NCBI RefSeq assembly: GCF_030645195.1
Contig: NZ_JAUSLW010000092.1
Location: forward strand, 1 to 39,085
DNA from: Phenylobacterium sp.
GTDB taxonomy: Bacteria > Pseudomonadota > Alphaproteobacteria > Caulobacterales > Caulobacteraceae
DNA length: 39,085 nt
Direction of reading: 5' to 3'
Shown: positions 8,537-18,657 of the stretch, piece after piece
Layout of the letters: the number at the start of each line of letters is the position of its first letter
Position numbering within the stretch: position 1 is the first letter of the stretch
Translations under genes and position numbers: made by a program
The notes under the pieces: generated by a model
Database searches by the model: none
What the model was told of the DNA's origin: nothing
The model's input: only the letters and a program-made list of their open reading frames with translations

Positions 8537-8594
8537 AGTTGGAGGGGGATGCGGGCGGAAAACCGGTTGCCACTTTTTTCCTCATCCCGCTCTA
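8534..8594. repeat. AGTGG-ACCGGTT palindromic element between kdpE and kup stops
   Basis: The element begins TAGAG (8534-8538) and ends CTCTA (8590-8594), with inner GGGATG and CATCCC arms. Its core AACCGGTTGCCACTT (8561-8575) is the reverse complement of AAGTGGCAACCGGTT. That core differs at only 2 of 15 positions from the element at 10630-10681. From memory, related dispersed elements with AAGTGG and ACCGGTT cores are common in Rhizobiales and Caulobacterales. It fills the whole space between two convergent genes and contributes both TAG stop codons. A transcription-termination role is possible, although there is no clear T-run after a strong stem. Confidence 0.75.
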
Positions 8595-10502
8595 GACCGT
8601 CACCTGGGCGCCCATCTCCACCACGCGTCCTGGCGGAATCTGGAAGAAATCCGTGGGATTGGCCGCATTCTTCATCAAGTAGATGAAGAGCTTGTCCTGC
8701 CAGAGCGGCATGCCCGGACCCCGGCCCGGCAGGACCGAGCGGCGGCCGAGGAAGAAGGAGGTCGCCATGATGTCGAACTTCAGCCCCTGGCGACGGGCCG
8801 TCCCCAGGGCCTTGGGCAGGTTGGGCTGCTCCATGAAGCCGTAGCGCACCGTCACCCGGCTGAAGTCGGGGGTGAGGGCCTGGATTTCCACCCGCTCGTC
8901 CTCGGGCACGCGGGGCCGGTCGGCGGTCTCCACCGTCAGGATGATGTTCCGCTCATGCAGGACCTTGTTGTGCTTGAGGTTGTGCATCAGGGCCACCGGG
9001 GCGACCTCGCCTTGGGAGGTGAGGAAGATGGCCGTGCCAGGCGTCCGGAAGGGCGGTCGGGCGCGCAGGGTCTCCACCAGGTCGGCCAGGGGGATGGAGT
9101 CACGCTGGGTCTTGTCGGCCAGGATCCGCACGCCCTTCATCCAGGTCCAGATGATCAGCACGATGCCCGCGCCGATGACGAGGGGGAACCAGCCGCCCTG
9201 GGCAATGCGCAGGACGTTTGAGCCCAGGAAGACCAGGTCGATGGCGAGGAAGGGGATGACCAGGGCCAGGCTGGCGGCCAGGGACCACTTCCAGCGCCGG
9301 CGCGCGATGACGAACAGCAGCAGGACGGTGACCACCATGGTGGCGGTGACGGCGATGCCGTAGGCCGAGGCCAGGTTCGAGGAGTTGCGGAACATCACCA
9401 GCAGCCACAGGACTCCCACCATCAGGAAGCCGTTGACGGCCGGCACATAGATCTGGCCCGCGACGGTCTCGCTGGTGCGCCGGATGTTGATGCGCGGCAG
9501 CAGACCCAGTTGCGTGGCCTGCTGGGTCATCGAGAAGGCGCCGGTGATCACAGCCTGGCTCGCGATCACCGTGGCCGCCGTCACCAGCGCCATCACCGGC
9601 CAGTAGACGGCCTGCGGGATCATCCGGAAGAAGGGGCTCTCGGCGGTGGACGGGTCGATCAGCACCAGGGCGCCCTGGCCCAGATAGTTGATCATCAGGC
9701 AGGGGAAGGCCACCAGCAGCCAGCCGGCGCGGATCGGCCCCTTTCCGAAATGGCCCATGTCGGCGTAGAGCGCCTCGGCGCCGGTCACCACCAGGAAGAC
9801 GCTGCCCAGGATGGCGAAGCCCAGGAGCCCGTTCTCCACCAGCAGGCGCACGGCGTAGGTGGGGCTCAGCGCCAGCAGGATCTGGGGCGCCTGGACGATA
9901 TAGATCAGGCCCAGCCAGGCCAGCACCAGGAACCAGACCAGGGTGATGGGGCCAAAGAAGCGGCCCACGGCGGCCGTCCCGCGCGACTGCACCAGGAAGA
10001 GGCCGGTGAGGATCACCGCGGCGGCCGGCAGGGCGTAGGGGGCGAACAGCTGGCCCACCCCCGGGGCGAGGGCCAGGCCCTCGGTGGCCGACAGCACCGA
10101 GATGGCGGGCGTGATCAGGCCGTCGCCATAGAACAGGGCCGCCCCGCAGATCCCCAGGATCAGCACCAGGCGCGAGCGGTGGCCCAGGGCGTTCTGGGCC
10201 AAGGCCATCAGGGCCAGCGTCCCGCCCTCCCCCCTGTTGTCGGCGCGCATGACGAGGGCGGTGTATTTCAGGGTCACGATCAGCAGCAGGGCCCAGAAGA
10301 CCAGGGAGACCACGCCGAACACCGCCAGCTCGCTGGCGCCGCCCTTGGCGTGGGCCAGGGCCTCCTTCATGGCGTAGAGCGGGCTGGTCCCGATGTCGCC
10401 GAAGACCACCCCGATGGACCCCAGCGTCAGCGCCCAGAAGCGCCGCCGCGCCGCCCCCGTCCCGCCGGACGAGACCTCGCCCGTCCCCAGTTCCAGAGCC
10501 AT
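8592..10502 (-). CDS. kup: Kup-family low-affinity potassium uptake protein
   Basis: This is a K+/H+ symporter of the KUP/HAK/KT family. The family signature GSIGVVFGDIGTSPLYAMKE is near the N-terminus, followed by about 12 hydrophobic helices through residue 450 and a soluble C-terminal domain (about 190 aa) ending in GRVVEMGAQVTV. The length of 636 aa is typical for bacterial Kup. ATG 10502 was chosen because a GAGG sequence lies 5 bases upstream; a GTG at 10523 would add 7 residues. It faces kdpE head-to-tail on the opposite strand, with the stops separated only by a palindromic element. A second copy of that element lies upstream of its start. It supplies bulk K+ when Kdp is absent or repressed. 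Confidence 0.95.
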   Translation of the reverse strand: MALELGTGEVSSGGTGAARRRFWALTLGSIGVVFGDIGTSPLYAMKEALAHAKGGASELAVFGVVSLVFWALLLIVTLKYTALVMRADNRGEGGTLALMALAQNALGHRSRLVLILGICGAALFYGDGLITPAISVLSATEGLALAPGVGQLFAPYALPAAAVILTGLFLVQSRGTAAVGRFFGPITLVWFLVLAWLGLIYIVQAPQILLALSPTYAVRLLVENGLLGFAILGSVFLVVTGAEALYADMGHFGKGPIRAGWLLVAFPCLMINYLGQGALVLIDPSTAESPFFRMIPQAVYWPVMALVTAATVIASQAVITGAFSMTQQATQLGLLPRINIRRTSETVAGQIYVPAVNGFLMVGVLWLLVMFRNSSNLASAYGIAVTATMVVTVLLLFVIARRRWKWSLAASLALVIPFLAIDLVFLGSNVLRIAQGGWFPLVIGAGIVLIIWTWMKGVRILADKTQRDSIPLADLVETLRARPPFRTPGTAIFLTSQGEVAPVALMHNLKHNKVLHERNIILTVETADRPRVPEDERVEIQALTPDFSRVTVRYGFMEQPNLPKALGTARRQGLKFDIMATSFFLGRRSVLPGRGPGMPLWQDKLFIYLMKNAANPTDFFQIPPGRVVEMGAQVTV

Positions 10503-10629
10503 ACCGACCTCACGCACGCTCACCGCCCCTCAAGGGGACGGCCCAGGAGATAGCGCGGGGGCGCATTGCGGTTCGATGCGGGATCGGGCCCGGGGACATA
10601 AGGGCCGCGTAAGGATCGGCGGGCGGGCC

Positions 10630-10681
10630 TAGAGCACGTCAGGCGGAAGTGGACACCGGTTCCGCCGCCCGACGTGCTCTA
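10630..10681. repeat. AGTGG-ACCGGTT palindromic element upstream of kup
   Basis: Perfect 11-base outer arms TAGAGCACGTC (10630-10640) and GACGTGCTCTA (10671-10681) enclose inner arms GGCGGA and TCCGCC. The core is AAGTGGACACCGGTT (10647-10661). It is the same family as 8534-8594 but in the opposite orientation. It lies about 130 bases upstream of the kup start and about 60 bases beyond the hybrid kinase stop. Confidence 0.85.
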
Positions 10682-10693
10682 ATGCTTTGAATT

Positions 10694-10741
10694 TAGACCC
10701 TTCTTGCCGTTTCAGATGAGTCCATCTGAAACGGTCAGGGT

Positions 10742-10744
<3 letters not shown>
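10694..10744. repeat. Long hairpin element covering the hybrid kinase stop codon
   Basis: A perfect 12-base stem, CCGTTTCAGATG (10707-10718) with CATCTGAAACGG (10723-10734), has a 4-base loop AGTC. It is extended by outer arms TAGACCCT (10694-10701) and AGGGTCTA (10737-10744). The outer arm contains the TAG stop of the leftward sensor-kinase gene. It could stabilise or end that transcript, but no T-tract follows. Its sequence differs from the adjacent AGTGG-type element, so it is probably a second repeat family placed next to the first. Confidence 0.8.
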
Positions 10745-13252
<2,508 letters not shown>

Positions 13253-13350
13253 CGCTGCGCCGGCCGCCCCCACGGAAAACGCGAGGCTAACGTCGGAGTC
13301 CTTGCGCTCTGGTTTACGCCGGGAGGGACGCTCAACCTGGAGGACGCGTC

Positions 13351-13701
13351 CTATTCGCCGCCCTTCGGACCCCAGAAGATGACCCAGGCGGCGAAGTCGT
13401 CGCTGAAGAACTCGAACCTATGCGCCGCGCCGGCCTCCACGAAGATGGCGTCGCCGGGCCCGAACACCCGCTCGTCCCCGTCCTTGACGAAGTGGCCGGT
13501 CCCCGAGGTCACCACATAGAGCTCGTCGCGGTCGTGAGGCGACTGGGTGTCGGCGCCCTTGGGGGCATAGAGGCCGATGTCCATGCTTCCGTGGGCGAAG
13601 CGGCGCACATAGCGCATCGCCGCGTCCTCGGGCGGCAGGGCCGCCTCGGCGTGGGCCAGGGGCATGAGCCAATCGTCCTGGATGTCTTCATCGTCGGCCA
13701 T
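13351..13701 (-). CDS. Small cupin-domain protein
   Basis: A 116-aa single-domain cupin. Motif 1 is represented by SPHDRDELYVVTSGTGHF (His and Glu in the HxxxE spacing), and motif 2 by GPGDAIFVEAGAAHRFEFF (the PGD turn and a final His). These residues would form a metal-binding barrel. Small cupins of this type act as metal-dependent isomerases, oxygenases or ligand sensors; nothing here tells which. It lies between the hybrid kinase and tusA, on the same strand as the kinase and 98 bases upstream of it, so the two could share a transcript. Confidence 0.85.
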   Translation of the reverse strand: MADDEDIQDDWLMPLAHAEAALPPEDAAMRYVRRFAHGSMDIGLYAPKGADTQSPHDRDELYVVTSGTGHFVKDGDERVFGPGDAIFVEAGAAHRFEFFSDDFAAWVIFWGPKGGE

Positions 13702-13843
13702 GTTGTCCTCCGCCCGCGGCTCCGCCCATAGTGGACCAAACCGTACGGGTAGGAACGCACATGTCGGTGGCCGGCGCCGGACTTCGTCAGGATCGGCGAG
13801 GGGCCGATGGCCATGGAGACCCGGGTTGGGCTATGGCTCGGTC

Positions 13844-14074
13844 ATGGCCAGCGAGATCATCGTCGACGCCCGCGGACACCGGTGTCCGGTCCCCACCCTG
13901 CGCCTGCGCCGGGCCCTGGAGGACGCCCCGGCCGGCGCCCTGGTGCGGCTCTATGCCGACGACCCCCTGGCGCGGATCGACGTGCCGCATTTCGCGACCG
14001 GCGGTGGGTTCGAGCTGGTGGACAAGGCCGAGGCGGCCGGGACCCTCAGCTTCCTGATCCGGAAACCAGCTTAG
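13844..14074 (+). CDS. TusA-family sulfur carrier protein
   Basis: This 76-aa protein has the TusA/SirA fold signature: D-x-R-x-x-x-C-P-x-P, here DARGHRCPVPTLRLRRAL with Cys14 as the persulfide-carrying residue. The family receives sulfur from cysteine desulfurase or rhodaneses and passes it on for tRNA thiolation, molybdenum cofactor or sulfur-oxidation enzymes. ATG 13844 gives the family's usual length. The last 29 bases overlap the 3' end of the convergent yihY gene. A more distant sulfurtransferase gene (sseA) lies at 34065-34901. Whether this is the tRNA-thiolation TusA or another family member cannot be told. Confidence 0.9.
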   Translation: MASEIIVDARGHRCPVPTLRLRRALEDAPAGALVRLYADDPLARIDVPHFATGGGFELVDKAEAAGTLSFLIRKPA

Positions 14075-14996
14075 GATCTTGCCCCCGCAGGTCCGGCAGC
14101 AGGGCCGTGCGGTGCTCGTCCATGGCCAGTTCGATCTCGGTGGCCAGCGCGCCGCCGAAGAAGATGGCGTTCACCGTCCAGGACAGCCAGATCAGGAACA
14201 CCACCACGGCGGCCACCGAGCCGTAGGTCGCCCCCAGATGGGCGATCTGCTCGACATAGAAGGCGCTGGCCCAGGACATGAACAGGCACAGCAGGGCCGC
14301 GGCTACGCCGCCGGTGATGGAGGCCTTCCAGGCCACCGGCCGGCTGGACATGGCGAACCGGTAGATCAGGCTCATGGCCAGCGTGATGCCGAAGCTGGCC
14401 CAGGTCCATTCGCTGAACAGCCAGGGCGCGCCGGCCAGGGGCTTGAGGTCGAAGGCCGCGGCCATGAAGCGGAGATAGAAGAACACCGTCGACAGGAAGC
14501 CCAGCAGCACGAAGGCCGCAACCAGCACCAGCAGGGCCATGATGTTGAAGCCCAGGAAGCCGCGGGGCGTCTCGTCGTCATGGATGAAGGACAGTCCCGC
14601 CAGCAAGGCCTTGAACCCCCGGTGGGCGGCGTAGGAGCCGATGACCAGGGCCACGATGCTCTGGGCGGAGACCGCCTCCAGGGGCGCATGGGCCAGGCGG
14701 ATCAGCTCGCCCTCGAACAGGGCGCGCGCGCCGGGGGGCATCAGCCGGGCCAGCATCTCGGCCTGGCTGGCCGCCTGGCTGGCGTCGGCGAAGAAGGAAT
14801 AGACCCCCACCATGATGGCCAGGCCCGGGAAGACCGCCAGCAGGACGAAGAAGGAGACCCCGCCGACATAGAGCATCACGTCGCGGCCCCAGAGCCGGGT
14901 GAGCGCCCTGCCATTCACCGTCAGGGTGCGCCGCAGCCAGTGCAGCGGGTCCCAGTCGATGGTTCTCAAACGCTGGATCTGGCCCCGGATCGACAT
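14046..14996 (-). CDS. YihY/virulence factor BrkB family membrane protein
   Basis: A 316-aa integral membrane protein with about six hydrophobic segments. The family hallmark region is SFFVLLAVFPGLAIMVGVYSFFAD near the N-terminus, with a later GATYGSVAAVVVFLIWLSWTVNAIFFGG. The family was once annotated as RNase BN; it is now regarded as a putative transporter or flippase of unknown substrate. ATG 14996 gives the usual short cytoplasmic N-terminus (SIRGQIQRLRTIDWDPLHWL). Its final 29 bases lie under the tusA 3' end. A strong hairpin sits about 68 bases upstream of its start (15064-15093). Confidence 0.92.
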   Translation of the reverse strand: MSIRGQIQRLRTIDWDPLHWLRRTLTVNGRALTRLWGRDVMLYVGGVSFFVLLAVFPGLAIMVGVYSFFADASQAASQAEMLARLMPPGARALFEGELIRLAHAPLEAVSAQSIVALVIGSYAAHRGFKALLAGLSFIHDDETPRGFLGFNIMALLVLVAAFVLLGFLSTVFFYLRFMAAAFDLKPLAGAPWLFSEWTWASFGITLAMSLIYRFAMSSRPVAWKASITGGVAAALLCLFMSWASAFYVEQIAHLGATYGSVAAVVVFLIWLSWTVNAIFFGGALATEIELAMDEHRTALLPDLRGQDPKLVSGSGS

Positions 14997-15063
14997 CGCG
15001 CGGAAGGTGATCAAGACCGGCGCTTTAGGCAAGCCGCGATCTGACGCGGCGCCAAACGCAAAG

Positions 15064-15093
15064 CGGCGCGCCACCGGGAGGGGTGGCGCGCCG
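15064..15093 (-). terminator. Strong hairpin with CCTCCC loop (candidate leftward terminator or small-RNA end)
   Basis: Arms CGGCGCGCCACC and GGTGGCGCGCCG pair perfectly over 12 bases around a 6-base loop. Read on the minus strand, the loop is CCTCCC and the stem is followed by GCTTTGCGTTT, a weakly T-rich tail. No minus-strand gene ends here, so it would terminate an unrecognised small transcript or form part of the yihY leader. On the plus strand there is no T-run. Confidence 0.5.
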
Positions 15094-15183
15094 TCGATGG
15101 GCGTGTCGTACCATCGGGTCGGGCGTCGCTTGAGGGACGGGAATGCGCGACGACCAACCTGGGGACAGATTGATCCCCCGCCG

Positions 15184-15201
15184 CTGAACCCCGGCTGAAC
15201 G
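15184..15201 (+). promoter_or_regulatory. Possible degenerate Pho box upstream of pstS
   Basis: CTGAACC and CTGAACG form a 7-base direct repeat separated by 4 bases (CCGG), the 11-base period expected of PhoB half-sites (consensus CTGTCAT). It is about 130 bases upstream of the pstS start. The match to the consensus is partial, so this is a weak call. Confidence 0.25.
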
Positions 15202-15331
15202 CCGCGCGGGGAACCGGTTCATCTGCGCCCGACTTTCTATCTCGCAAGCTTCAACAACGAGTGCTAGCTGGGCTCCGATCCAGGCTAGAGCCGCCCGCTC
15301 GGGCGCCAATTCGCAGGCACAGGACACTCCG

Positions 15332-16402
15332 ATGAAGACCGCTGTCTATCTCGCCGCCGGTGCGGCCCTCCTCCTCACCGCTTGCGGGCAGAAGTCCGAC
15401 GGCAAATCCCAATCCTCGGGCGGCGGCGGCGGAACCCGCGCCCAGGTCTGGGCCGCCGGCTCCTCCACCGTCTTCCCCTTCGCCACCCGCGTGGCCGAGA
15501 ATGTGGCCCGCAGCGGCGGCGGCAAGGCCGCCCGGGTCGAATCGCTTGGCACCGGCGGCGGCTTCAAGCTGTTCTGCGGCGGCACGGGCTCACAGTTCCC
15601 CGACATCGCCAACGCCTCGCGGCCGATGAAGAAGTCGGAATACGACAAGTGCGCCGCCGCCGGGGTCACCGATATCGTCGAGATCAAGATCGGCTATGAC
15701 GGCATCGTGGTGGCCAACGACAAGAAGGGGCCCGCCTACGACCTGCACCGCGAGCAGCTCTATCGCGCCTTGGCCGCCGATATCCCGTCGGGGACGGGCT
15801 TCGCCCCCAACACGGCCAAGACCTGGGACGCCGTCGCGCCCGGCCTGCCCAAGGAGGCGATCCTGGTCTATGGCCCGCCGCCCACCTCCGGCACCCGCGA
15901 CGCCTTCACCGAACTGGCCATGGAGAAGGGCGCCGAGAAGACCCTGGCGGCCCTGAAGACATCCGACGAGGACGCGTTCAAGGCCAAGTCCCACACCATC
16001 CGGTCCGACGGCCTGTGGGTCGACTCCGGCGAGAACGACAACGCCATCGTCCAGACCCTGGAAAAGACGCCGCATTCCCTGGGCGTGTTCGGCTACTCGT
16101 TCCTCGAGAACAACATGGACAAGGTGAAGGCCGCCAAGATCGAGGGCGTCGCCCCCACCTTCGAAACCATCTCCAGCGGCGCCTATCCGCTGTCCCGCTC
16201 GCTCTTCATCTATGTGAAGAAGTCCAATGTCGGGGTCACGCCGGGCCTGCGCGAGTTCCTAGACGGCTTCGTCTCCGACGCCGCCACCGGCAAGGGCGGC
16301 TACCTGCAGTCCCGCGGCCTAATCCCGCTGCCCACCGCCGACCACGACGCCCAGAAGGCGGTGGTGAAGGCGCTGACGGTGATGAGCGCGCCGACGTCGT
16401 AG
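15332..16402 (+). CDS. pstS: PstS-type phosphate ABC transporter substrate-binding lipoprotein
   Basis: The protein (356 aa) begins MKTAVYLAAGAALLLTACGQ, a lipoprotein signal with lipidated Cys18. The mature domain starts with WAAGSSTVFPFATRVAEN, the phosphate-binding GSSTV motif of PstS. It then has GTGGGFKLFCGGTG and SGTRDAFTEL, both contributing phosphate ligands. It would bind inorganic phosphate in the periplasm for the PstCAB transporter. No pstCAB, phoU or phoB follows, so this is an orphan pstS; from memory, Caulobacter crescentus also separates pstS from pstCAB-phoUB. PhoB control is therefore likely, and a degenerate Pho-box-like repeat lies upstream. A palindromic repeat follows the stop codon. 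Confidence 0.93.
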   Translation: MKTAVYLAAGAALLLTACGQKSDGKSQSSGGGGGTRAQVWAAGSSTVFPFATRVAENVARSGGGKAARVESLGTGGGFKLFCGGTGSQFPDIANASRPMKKSEYDKCAAAGVTDIVEIKIGYDGIVVANDKKGPAYDLHREQLYRALAADIPSGTGFAPNTAKTWDAVAPGLPKEAILVYGPPPTSGTRDAFTELAMEKGAEKTLAALKTSDEDAFKAKSHTIRSDGLWVDSGENDNAIVQTLEKTPHSLGVFGYSFLENNMDKVKAAKIEGVAPTFETISSGAYPLSRSLFIYVKKSNVGVTPGLREFLDGFVSDAATGKGGYLQSRGLIPLPTADHDAQKAVVKALTVMSAPTS

Positions 16403-16418
16403 GGCGTTCGTTTACAAC

Positions 16419-16464
16419 CCACGTCATCCCGGCTCTCCGCTTCGCTGCGGCCGGGATGACGTGG
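16419..16464. repeat. GTCATCCC palindromic repeat between convergent genes
   Basis: Perfect 15-base arms CCACGTCATCCCGGC (16419-16433) and GCCGGGATGACGTGG (16450-16464) enclose a 16-base loop that can itself pair (CCGC with GCGG). GTTTAC occurs on both sides (16410-16415 and 16469-16474). The repeat lies in the 68-base gap between the pstS and racemase stops and could serve as a bidirectional terminator-like structure. Confidence 0.85.
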
Positions 16465-16470
16465 TGAGGT

Positions 16471-17604
16471 TTACCCGTTCATCACCCCGGCCGCCTTCAG
16501 CGCGTCGATCTCCGCGGCGGAGAAGCCCCAGTCGGTGAGGGCCTCGCGGTCGTGGGCGCCGGTGGCGGGCGGCGGGCCCTGGATGGCGCCCGGCGTGGCC
16601 GAGAAGCGCGGCGCGGGGGCCGGCTGGACGACGCCGGCCACCTCCACGAAGGTCCCGCGGGCGACGTTGTGCGCATGCTTGGGCGCCTCGTCGAGATCCA
16701 GCACCGGGGCGAAACAGACGTCGGTGGCGTCCATGATCGCGCACCACTCGGACTGGGTCTTCTTGCCGATCACCTCGGCCAGCTTGGCGCGCAGGTTGTC
16801 CCACTCGCCGCGGTTCATCTGAGCTGCGAAGGCCGGGTCAGTAATCCCCGTCTTTTCAAGCAGTAGCGCGTAGAACTGCGGCTCGATGGAGCCGATCGAG
16901 ATCCACTTGCCGTCGGCGCACTGATAGGTGTCGTAGAAGTGGGCGCCGCCGTCGAGCATGTTGGCCCGCCGGTCATTGGTCCAGACGCCGCTGGCCTTCA
17001 TGCCGTAGAACATGGCCATCAGGGAGGCCGCGCCGTCGCTCATGGCGCAGTCGATCACCTGGCCCTTGCCGGTCTCCCGGGCGCTGATGATCCCGGCCAT
17101 CAGGCCGAAGGCGAGATAGAGGGCCCCGCCCCCGAAATCCCCCACCAGGTTCAGCGGCGGCACGGGCTTGTCCTTGGTGCCGATGGCGTGCAGGGCGCCG
17201 CTGATGGCGATGTAGTTCATGTCGTGGCCGGCGGCGTGGGCGTAGGGCCCGGTCTGGCCCCAGCCGGTCATGCGGCCATAGACCAGCTTGGGATTGCGCT
17301 TGAGCGCCACGTCGGGACCCAGGCCCAGGCGCTCCATGACGCCGGGACGGAAGCCCTCGAACACCGCGTCGGCGCCCTCCATGAGCTTCAGGCAGGTCTC
17401 GATGGCCTGGGGGCTCTTCAGATCCAGACCGACGGAGCGACGGCCACGGGCGCTGACATTGGCCGGCGAGGCGCCGCCGGTCCCCTTGCGGTCGATGCGC
17501 ACCACGTCGGCGCCCAGGTCCGACAACAACATGCCGCAGAAGGGGCCAGGCCCGATCCCGGCGAACTCGATGACCTTCAGTCCCGTCAGCGGTCCCTGGC
17601 GCAT
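16471..17604 (-). CDS. Alpha-methylacyl-CoA racemase (CaiB/BaiF family)
   Basis: The protein (377 aa from ATG 17604) has the CoA-transferase family III fold, starting [31 protein letters not shown]. Within that family, His127 in GHDMNY and Asp156 in [11 protein letters not shown] match the catalytic His/Asp pair of mycobacterial MCR and mammalian AMACR. It is therefore a racemase rather than a CoA-transferase. It would invert the 2-methyl centre of branched acyl-CoAs before beta-oxidation, as in degradation of phytol-type chains or sterol side chains. ATG 17604 has GGAG 8 bases upstream; ATG 17619 has no ribosome binding site. It lies downstream of an SDR gene on the same strand, 148 bases apart, with a long palindrome between them. 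Confidence 0.9.
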   Translation of the reverse strand: MRQGPLTGLKVIEFAGIGPGPFCGMLLSDLGADVVRIDRKGTGGASPANVSARGRRSVGLDLKSPQAIETCLKLMEGADAVFEGFRPGVMERLGLGPDVALKRNPKLVYGRMTGWGQTGPYAHAAGHDMNYIAISGALHAIGTKDKPVPPLNLVGDFGGGALYLAFGLMAGIISARETGKGQVIDCAMSDGAASLMAMFYGMKASGVWTNDRRANMLDGGAHFYDTYQCADGKWISIGSIEPQFYALLLEKTGITDPAFAAQMNRGEWDNLRAKLAEVIGKKTQSEWCAIMDATDVCFAPVLDLDEAPKHAHNVARGTFVEVAGVVQPAPAPRFSATPGAIQGPPPATGAHDREALTDWGFSAAEIDALKAAGVMNG

Positions 17605-17686
17605 AGTCTCAACTCCCATCCGATTTTACGGCAGCTTAGCGCCAATGACGTGCGGTCAGCCAAGGGCCTGCGCCACGCCCGCCGAT

Positions 17687-17731
17687 CCACTCCCGTCATC
17701 CTAGGCACAAGGCCTAGGATGACGGGAGTGG
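17687..17731. repeat. GTCATCCTAGG palindromic repeat, 20-base arms
   Basis: Arms at 17687-17706 (CCACTCCCGTCATCCTAGGC) and 17712-17731 pair perfectly around a 5-base loop ACAAG. It lies between an SDR gene and the racemase gene on the same strand. The right half matches the half-repeat at 141-159. Translated in one frame such copies read VILGLVPR, a phrase I recall from spurious small proteins in Caulobacterales annotations. Confidence 0.9.
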
Positions 17732-17752
17732 GGGGATGACGAAGGTAGGCCC

Positions 17753-18529
17753 CTACCCGCCCCCCGGCAGCGATTGCCCGTCGTCGATGGTGATCAGGGT
17801 TCCGGCGATGGCCCGGGCGGCGGGGCCGGCCAGCATCATGAGGGCCGCGTCCAGGTCCGACGCCTCCATCAGCCGGCGGCGGGGGAAGCCCTTGAGCTGC
17901 TTCTGGCCGCCCTCGGTGGCCCACCAGGAGGCGTTGATGTCGGTCTCGATATAGCCGGGGGCCAGCGCATTGACCGCGATGCCGCGCCGCGACCACTCCC
18001 GGGCCAGGCTGCGGGTCAGCATGGCCACCGAGGCCTTGGACGCATTGTAGGCCGACAGGCCCGGCAGGGTGGTGTGGCTGGCGATGGAGGCGATGTTGAC
18101 GATGCGGGCCTGGCCTGAGTCGGCGGTCCCGTTGGCGAACATCAGGCGGGCAGCGGCCTGGGCGGCGAAGAACACCCCGCGCACATTGACGTCGAAGGTG
18201 CGGTCCCACTCCTCGACGGAGAGATCCAGCGCCAGCCCCTCCCCGCCGACCCCGGCGTTGTTGATCAGGATGGAGACTGGCCCCAGGGCCGCCTCGATCT
18301 CGGCGAAGGCTGAGGGAATCGAGGCCGCGTCGGCCACGTCCAGGCGCAGGGCCATGGCCTGGCCCCCGGCGCCGGCGATCTCGCCCGCCAGGGCCTCCAC
18401 CATGTCGAGCCGCCGGGCGGTCACCGCCACCGCCGCACCGGACTTGGCCAGTAGCCGGGCGAAGTGGGCGCCGAGCCCGCCGGACGCCCCGGTGACGATG
18501 GCTGTCTGGCCCGCCAGAACCTTGTCCAT
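17753..18529 (-). CDS. Classical SDR family oxidoreductase (FabG-like)
   Basis: A 258-aa classical short-chain dehydrogenase. TGASGGLG binds the cofactor at about residues 14-21, NNAG lies near residue 90, and the catalytic triad is represented by Ser in NIASIASHTT and YNASKASVAM. The C-terminus carries the usual IDDGQSLPGGG end. Such enzymes oxidise or reduce hydroxyl groups of acyl-CoA, steroid or sugar substrates. Its neighbour on the same strand, the alpha-methylacyl-CoA racemase, suggests a role in acyl-CoA or branched-chain lipid metabolism, though this is inferred from position. The gene is divergent from popA with 128 bases between starts. Confidence 0.93.
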   Translation of the reverse strand: MDKVLAGQTAIVTGASGGLGAHFARLLAKSGAAVAVTARRLDMVEALAGEIAGAGGQAMALRLDVADAASIPSAFAEIEAALGPVSILINNAGVGGEGLALDLSVEEWDRTFDVNVRGVFFAAQAAARLMFANGTADSGQARIVNIASIASHTTLPGLSAYNASKASVAMLTRSLAREWSRRGIAVNALAPGYIETDINASWWATEGGQKQLKGFPRRRLMEASDLDAALMMLAGPAARAIAGTLITIDDGQSLPGGG

Positions 18530-18657
18530 GATGTTTGCTCCCCAACCGCGACCTTCGCGTCCCTGTCGCGGCCGCGCGCCTCTGTATATTCTGTCTCGTC
18601 GCGATTCCCGCCTATAAGGGGCGGGTGGGCGAGCGCGTTATTTCAAGGGTTTGAGGA

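Larger units (their letters stand above)
14997..15331. other. 335-base non-coding stretch between yihY and pstS
   Basis: No convincing gene is visible between these divergent genes. The stretch holds a perfect 12-base-stem hairpin (15064-15093), a CTGAAC direct repeat with 11-base period (15184-15201), and an AGGA ribosome binding site for pstS seven bases before its ATG. Short reading frames here have poor composition and no recognisable motif. Confidence 0.7.

Noticed and set aside
15025..15327. A 100-codon frame on the minus strand in the yihY-pstS gap
   Set aside because: Arg/Pro-rich, no motif, no ribosome binding site, and it contains the long hairpin; treated as non-coding.
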